Source of the DNA: an uncultured Lachnospiraceae bacterium
Lineage (GTDB): Bacteria; Bacillota; Clostridia; Lachnospirales; Lachnospiraceae
NCBI GenBank assembly: GCA_958428365.1
Contig: CAUAFT010000019.1
Coordinates: 1 to 44,078 of the forward strand
Direction: 5' to 3'
DNA: 44,078 nucleotides
The first letter of the stretch is position 1; the number at the start of each line of letters is the position of its first letter. This document shows, piece by piece, positions 39,884 to 44,078 of the stretch. The translations under genes and the position numbers were made by a program. The notes under the pieces are model-generated. The model was not told the origin of the DNA, ran no database searches, and was given only the letters and a program-made list of their open reading frames with translations.

Positions 39884-41186
39884 TGTTACACCATTTATCA
39901 TAGAATTTTTGGTCCTTTCTTTTGATTTCTTCCCAGATAAGAGTCTTGAACTTCCGGTTCAGTTCCTCGTCGCTCTCGTAATCCCGGATGGTTCTGTTCA
40001 TATCCGGCATGGCGGTGTGCTGAAGCTCTGTCTCGATCTTTTGCGCCGCCCGTCGGGAGAAGATCAGGCTTTCCAGAAGGGAATTGCTGGCTAAGCGGTT
40101 TGCTCCGTGTACGCCGTTGCATCCCGTCTCACCTACGGCATAGAGGTGGGAACAGGAGGTCTGGGCGTAGGTGTCCGCCTTGATACCGCCCATAAAGTAG
40201 TGCTGCGCCGGGGTGATGGGAACACATTCCTTCGTGATATCATAGCCCTCTTCCAGACAACGCTGATAGATATTTGGAAAATGATTCAGGATCTCTTCTT
40301 TTGGAAGATGGCTCACGGATAAGTACACATAGGGTTTTTGATCCTCTTTCATCTGGTTTAAGATCGCCTCGCTGACCACATCCCTCGGCAACAGCTCGTC
40401 CACGAACCGCTCCCCCTTTGCATTGAGCAGAAGCGCTCCCTCGCCCCGGACGGATTCGGAGATGAGAAAACGTCTTCCCTTCTTCTTAGAATAGAGGGTG
40501 GTAGGATGGATCTGGATATAGTTCATATCCTGTACCTCGATATCGTGGAGCAGTGCAAGGGCGAAGCTGTCCCCGGTGATATGAGGGAAATTGGTGGAAT
40601 TATCGAAAATTCCACCAAGTCCTCCGGTGGCGAGAATGGTCTCCCTGGAATAGATCGGGTATACCGCTCCTTCCCTGTCCCGCACCACTACGCCGTAGCA
40701 CTGGTTATTTTCACAGATGAGGTCGATCATCCGGGTATATTCCATAATGGTAATGTGGCTTCGGTCTTTCACCTGATTTAAAAGTGTTTCCGTGATGGCT
40801 TTTCCGGTAATATCCTGATGGTGGAGGATACGGAAAGTGGAGTGACCGCCTTCTCTGGTGAAGGAGAGGGATCCGTTCTTATTCCGGTCAAAGTCCACGC
40901 CGAATCCCATGAGCTTTCGGATGATGAGAGGGGAATCCTCAATCATGATCTTCACGGACTTGGGATTGTTCTGATAGCGTCCCGCCTTCATGGTATCCTG
41001 AAAATAACTGTCGAAGTCGTCTTTATTTTTTAAGACGCAGATACCTCCCTGCGCCAGATAGGAGTCGCTGTTTCGCGCTTCATCCCTTGTAATCATGAGG
41101 ATATTCAGGTTTTCCGGCAGTTCCAGGGCAGTAAAAAGACCGGCAGCCCCGGTGCCTACAATAATCGCATCGTAATAGGTATTCAT
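39873..41186 (-). CDS. nadB: L-aspartate oxidase
   Basis: A 437-residue flavoprotein that oxidises aspartate to iminoaspartate. It has the FAD-binding motif VGTGAAGLFTALEL at the N-terminus, SYLAQGGICVL, EGGHSTFRILHHQDITG, ATGGLGGIF and the C-terminal GETGCNGVHGANRLASNSLLE. It is shorter than E. coli NadB (about 540) because the C-terminal helical domain is reduced, as in several Clostridia; that domain may be degraded. It follows nadA after nine bases. In anaerobes the electron acceptor is likely fumarate. Confidence 0.92.
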   Translation of the reverse strand: MNTYYDAIIVGTGAAGLFTALELPENLNILMITRDEARNSDSYLAQGGICVLKNKDDFDSYFQDTMKAGRYQNNPKSVKIMIEDSPLIIRKLMGFGVDFDRNKNGSLSFTREGGHSTFRILHHQDITGKAITETLLNQVKDRSHITIMEYTRMIDLICENNQCYGVVVRDREGAVYPIYSRETILATGGLGGIFDNSTNFPHITGDSFALALLHDIEVQDMNYIQIHPTTLYSKKKGRRFLISESVRGEGALLLNAKGERFVDELLPRDVVSEAILNQMKEDQKPYVYLSVSHLPKEEILNHFPNIYQRCLEEGYDITKECVPITPAQHYFMGGIKADTYAQTSCSHLYAVGETGCNGVHGANRLASNSLLESLIFSRRAAQKIETELQHTAMPDMNRTIRDYESDEELNRKFKTLIWEEIKRKDQKFYDKWCNNDN

Positions 41187-41195
41187 AACGTCCCC

Positions 41196-42098
41196 CTAGT
41201 CTGCTGCCAGTTCCAGCATTCGTGTCAGAGGACGCTCTGCCGCCAGACGTAAATCTTCATCCAGATGAACCTGTGGTTCCATAGTCTCTAAAGCCTGTAC
41301 AATTTTTTCCGTAGTAATCAGCTTCATATCCACACAGGTTGGATTCCCTCCTGCAAAATAGAAGCGCTTGTCAGGATTTTTCTGCTGTAATTCATAGAGA
41401 ATGCCGATCTCTGTTCCGATAATAAATTCTGAATGATCGGAAGCAGTGGCATAGTCAATGATCCCGGAGGTGCTTCCTATGTAGTCGGCATGGGCAAGGA
41501 CATCCATGGTACATTCCGGATGAACCAGGACCTTTGCGTCAGGATGCGCCGCTTTTTCCGCTAAGAGGGATGACTCTGTAATCTCCTTATGGATCGGACA
41601 GTAGCCGTCGTGGAAAAGGAAGGTCTTTTCCGGAAGCTGCGCTGCTATATAATGTCCAAGGTTATTGTCAGGAATGAAGAAAATCTCCTGATTCGGAAGC
41701 TTGGAGACAATCTTAAGGGCATTGGAAGAGGTCACGCAGACGTCGGCGTGAGCCTTGATCTCTGCCGCGGAGTTGATATAGCATACCACGGCTGCCTCAG
41801 GGTGTTTTGAACGCATTTTCTCGATCTGCTGTGCGGTGACCATGTGAGCCATTGGACAGTCTGCGTTGGCGTCCGGCATCAGCACCGTCTTTTCCGGGTT
41901 CAGAATCTTAGCGCTCTCTCCCATAAAAGAAACACCGCAGAATAAAATGGTTTTCTGCGGAACCCTGGTTGCAATCTTGCTCAGATAAAAAGAATCGCCG
42001 ACATAGTCTGCGATTTGCTGAATCTCACCGTTCACATAATAATGAGCGAGGATTACGGCATCCTTTTCCTCTTTGAGCTGTTGAATCTTCTCGATCAT
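41196..42098 (-). CDS. nadA: quinolinate synthase
   Basis: A 300-residue iron-sulfur enzyme that condenses iminoaspartate with dihydroxyacetone phosphate. Motifs: ILAHYYVNGEIQQIADYVGD, ILFCGVSFMGESAKIL (first cluster cysteine), VHPECTMDV (second) and FAGGNPTCVDMKLI (third). The length is typical for the three-cysteine NadA group. It is the first gene of the nad operon and starts about 40 bases past its promoter. Together with nadB and nadC it completes de novo NAD synthesis from aspartate. Confidence 0.95.
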   Translation of the reverse strand: MIEKIQQLKEEKDAVILAHYYVNGEIQQIADYVGDSFYLSKIATRVPQKTILFCGVSFMGESAKILNPEKTVLMPDANADCPMAHMVTAQQIEKMRSKHPEAAVVCYINSAAEIKAHADVCVTSSNALKIVSKLPNQEIFFIPDNNLGHYIAAQLPEKTFLFHDGYCPIHKEITESSLLAEKAAHPDAKVLVHPECTMDVLAHADYIGSTSGIIDYATASDHSEFIIGTEIGILYELQQKNPDKRFYFAGGNPTCVDMKLITTEKIVQALETMEPQVHLDEDLRLAAERPLTRMLELAAD

Positions 42099-42137
42099 CT
42101 CATTTCGCCTCGTTTTCTCGTATTTAAAATCTTGTTG

Positions 42138-42168
42138 ATACTATGCCATAAAAAGGGTGGAATGTCAA
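42138..42168 (-). promoter_or_regulatory. nadABC promoter
   Basis: Minus-strand TTGACA (42163-42168) with TAGTAT (42138-42143) 19 bases away, or CATAGT at 17 bases. The -35 overlaps the apparent start of the EcsC-like remnant on the other strand. Confidence 0.55.
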
Positions 42169-42440
42169 TACAACGAACCCGCCGGAAGCCTATATTTATA
42201 AGAAAAAGGAAGGGATCGGAATGGGGATTCGCCTTTGAGATATCCAGAACGGAACAGATAGAGAAGACCGCGCGGGTTCTGGCAGAAGAGATGCTCTATC
42301 TGAAATTTATTCAGGGCATTCCTCTGATCGGTGTTGCAGGCGGGCTTTCAGATGTGTTTTATCAGAAAAAAATCACAGATTTCGCAGAATTGAAATACCA
42401 TAAAAGGTTTTTAGAAAAACAACGGGCAGAAATGCGGTAA
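42162..42440 (+). pseudogene. EcsC-family C-terminal remnant
   Basis: The 92-residue stretch from the ATG at 42162 ends with FIQGIPLIGVAGGLSDVFYQ and ITDFAELKYHKRFLEKQ, which I recognise as the C-terminal part of EcsC-family proteins, normally about 230-280 residues. The N-terminal two thirds are missing: upstream the frame runs antisense into nadA. It may be a decayed gene left by a rearrangement next to the nad promoter, or a short protein still translated from GGGTGGA. I favour the remnant. Confidence 0.55.
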
Positions 42441-42455
42441 TATTCTGCATATTGA

Positions 42456-42540
42456 TTGACAGATATTGGAATTGTCGAATATAATAGAACAAAGAAGTCC
42501 GACGCATGTCCATCGCTTTGGAGTCGTCGGGCTATTTTTT
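42456..42540 (+). promoter_or_regulatory. strong promoter followed at once by a terminator-like hairpin
   Basis: TTGACA (42456-42461), 18 bases, TATAAT (42480-42485). Only about ten bases after the -10 begins AGTCCGACG (42496-42504), which pairs with CGTCGGGCT (42525-42533) and is followed by ATTTTTT. A transcript would start near 42492 and either stop after about 45 bases or continue into the chemoreceptor gene. Confidence 0.6.
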
Positions 42541-42596
42541 ACCTGTGGGGGATTCACATAAGGAAATGAAGAGAGAGGATGAAAAAGGGTGGTTTT

Positions 42597-44033
42597 ATGC
42601 AAAAGAAAAAGAGTATTATCAGGAACCTGACGATTCCCATTGCAGTCACGGTATGTACGATGGTGATCTGTCTGCTGGTAGCTATGGGGGTTATTTTTAC
42701 GGAGTCTTATAAAGAAGAGATCGACCAACAGAACCAGAACATATCTAAGGGAATCTCAGCCCAGGTTCAGAATTTCATGGATACGGCTTATAACATGACG
42801 GAAGAACTGGCGGTGAACAAGAATGTTCTGACTATGGATACCGGGGAGCAGACGCCGATCCTGGAATCCTGCGTCTTACGGAACGATTACTTTGAGCTGC
42901 TCTATATCCAGGGGATGGACGGAATGCAGACGGGAAGATCCTCCGGGGAGCTGGCGGACCGCAGCACCCGCTGGTGGTTTATAGAGATGATGGAAAAAAA
43001 GGAACCGTTCATCTCCAAATCTTACTATTCCGTCAACACCAATATGCCCTGTACCTCTGTCTTTTTACCGATGGAAAGAGATGGAAAAATGGTAGGAGTG
43101 TTTGCCTCCGATATCAAGCTAAATTCTTTACAGTCTCTGATTCAGGAATATACGGATAAGGAGAGGGGAAAGTACTCTTTTATTATAGATGGAGAAGGGG
43201 TAGTAGTGGCGCATCCCGACAATACTTACCTGGAACAGTTATATAATTATAAGGCTCTGACAAAGACGTTATCCAAAAAGGACAGTAATGGAAACACCCT
43301 TTTAGATGAGGATGGAAATGTAGTCACGGAAGAAAAATCCATCCAGGTATCCGACAGCTTTCAAAAAGTCATCCGGCAGGTCATGAAAGGAGAATCTGGT
43401 ACGTCGCAGATCACTCTGGATGGAAAGAAGATGTATTGCAGCTATGATACCGTACCGTTAAAAGGAGAATCCGACTCCTGGTCTGTCATTACCTTACAGG
43501 AGAAGTCTAAGGCGCTTTCACTTTTATATCGGATCTTAACACTGACGCTCATCATCGGTCTGGTCATCGTTGTTTTGGTGAATATTGTCATCGTCCGGCT
43601 GGTAAAAAAGATCACGAATCCGATGACAGAGATTACAGATATGATGTCTCAGGTATCCGAGGGGGATTTCCAGGTGCGCGCCGCAGACAGTTCTGTAAAA
43701 GAGATTTCTTTTATGTCTGAAAAAATAAACGGTATGGTGGAGAAGTTCTCCCGCATCCTCACCAGCACCAATCATGTCACCGAGGATATCGTGAACAGCT
43801 CGGATGCATTGAAAGACATTGCCGGTTCCACGGCGGTATTGGAGGAAAGAATGCAGGAGATCACTGAGGGAGCGAAAACCCAGTCTGCGGACACCGACGC
43901 CCTTTTTGACCTGACCTCCAATATGCAGGAGCAGTTCGATCATATCCACAGGGAGAGCGTCTCCGTGGTGGAGGACTCTAAGCGCGCCATCGTAGTGGGT
44001 GAAAATGGAAATCAGAAACTGGTATTTATATAA
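42597..44033 (+). pseudogene. methyl-accepting chemotaxis receptor, truncated at the 3' end
   Basis: From the ATG at 42597 (AGGGTGG upstream) the protein has a transmembrane helix (about 12-35), a dCACHE-type extracellular sensor (about 40-310, with WWFIEMMEKKEPFISKSYY and YSFIIDGEGVVVAHP), a second helix (about 320-340) and a HAMP domain (KKITNPMTEITDMMSQVSEGDFQV). The signalling coiled coil begins (SSDALKDIAGSTAVLEERMQ), but the frame ends at 44033 after GENGNQK, before the conserved hairpin tip and long before the usual 650-700 residues. The last bases are AT-rich and unlike the gene. An insertion or deletion near 44015 is likely; the window end hides the rest. Confidence 0.75.
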
Positions 44034-44078
44034 TTATTCCTCTAACTTTCCCTATTTTACAGGCTTTCCCGCCTGTTC

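Noticed and set aside
1..44078. CRISPR arrays or tRNA genes
   Set aside because: No regularly spaced repeats with unique spacers and no cloverleaf with CCA-adjacent acceptor stem were noticed by eye; the direct repeats present are explained by att sites, arm sites and the par-like locus.

Overview
The window comes from a spore-forming, anaerobic member of the Clostridia, most likely a Lachnospiraceae gut commensal. Pointers are a T-box-controlled metG, SpoIID and a SpoIIQ-like protein, a reverse rubrerythrin beside a Fur-family regulator, a large Firmicutes-type SRP RNA, an anaerobic ribonucleotide-reductase activase, and many BceRS-like and NarL-like two-component systems paired with ABC transporters. 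Everything here is read from the sequence alone; no database search was possible.

Layout. 1-840: a HicAB toxin-antitoxin pair with its own promoter and palindromic operator. 939-3243: a YgjP-like metallopeptidase, then a Bce-type response regulator and sensor kinase. 3237-15054: an 11.8 kb integrative mobilizable element (IME) bounded by 45-bp direct repeats. It carries an ImmR/ImmA-like control pair, a divergent Cro-like gene, a hairpin-rich non-coding stretch, two cell-surface proteins (one of 1517 residues with about 11 Cna-B-like repeats and an LPQTG anchor), an oriT of the ICEBs1/Tn916 type, a MobT relaxase, Xis and a Tn916-type integrase. It has no conjugation apparatus. 15166-17947: the BceAB-like transporter that the IME has separated from its two-component system; the repeat core coincides with the probable response-regulator operator.

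17985-20633: T-box, a 238-bp long-palindrome element, and metG. 20785-25920: an ABC-2 exporter divergent from a NarL-type two-component system. 25923-27609: tatD and ksgA. 27662-30209: a DUF4130 protein and a radical SAM protein thought to act in DNA repair, behind a promoter flanked by two LexA-like boxes; a second copy of the long-palindrome element lies between them. 30279-33931: spoIID, a spoIIQ-like gene, a GIY-YIG protein and a DEAD-box helicase. 34114-34409: a compact locus with the full architecture of a par/Fst type I toxin-antitoxin system (tiny hydrophobic peptide, convergent antisense RNA, shared terminator, repeated pairing sequence). 34553-35723: reverse rubrerythrin and a Fur/PerR-like gene with identical promoter-operator geometry. 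35787-38961: a lineage-specific protein, a GNAT acetyltransferase, an NrdG-like activase, SRP RNA, a membrane protein and tadA. 39041-42098: the nadABC operon for de novo NAD synthesis. 42162-44078: an EcsC remnant and a chemoreceptor gene that breaks off before its signalling tip.

The most interesting items are the par-like type I toxin-antitoxin locus, the two homologous palindromic elements with conserved loops but unrelated arms, the IME whose attachment site overlaps a Bce operator, the hairpin array inside the IME, and the SOS-type promoter of the radical SAM gene together with its C-terminal clamp-binding-like motif.
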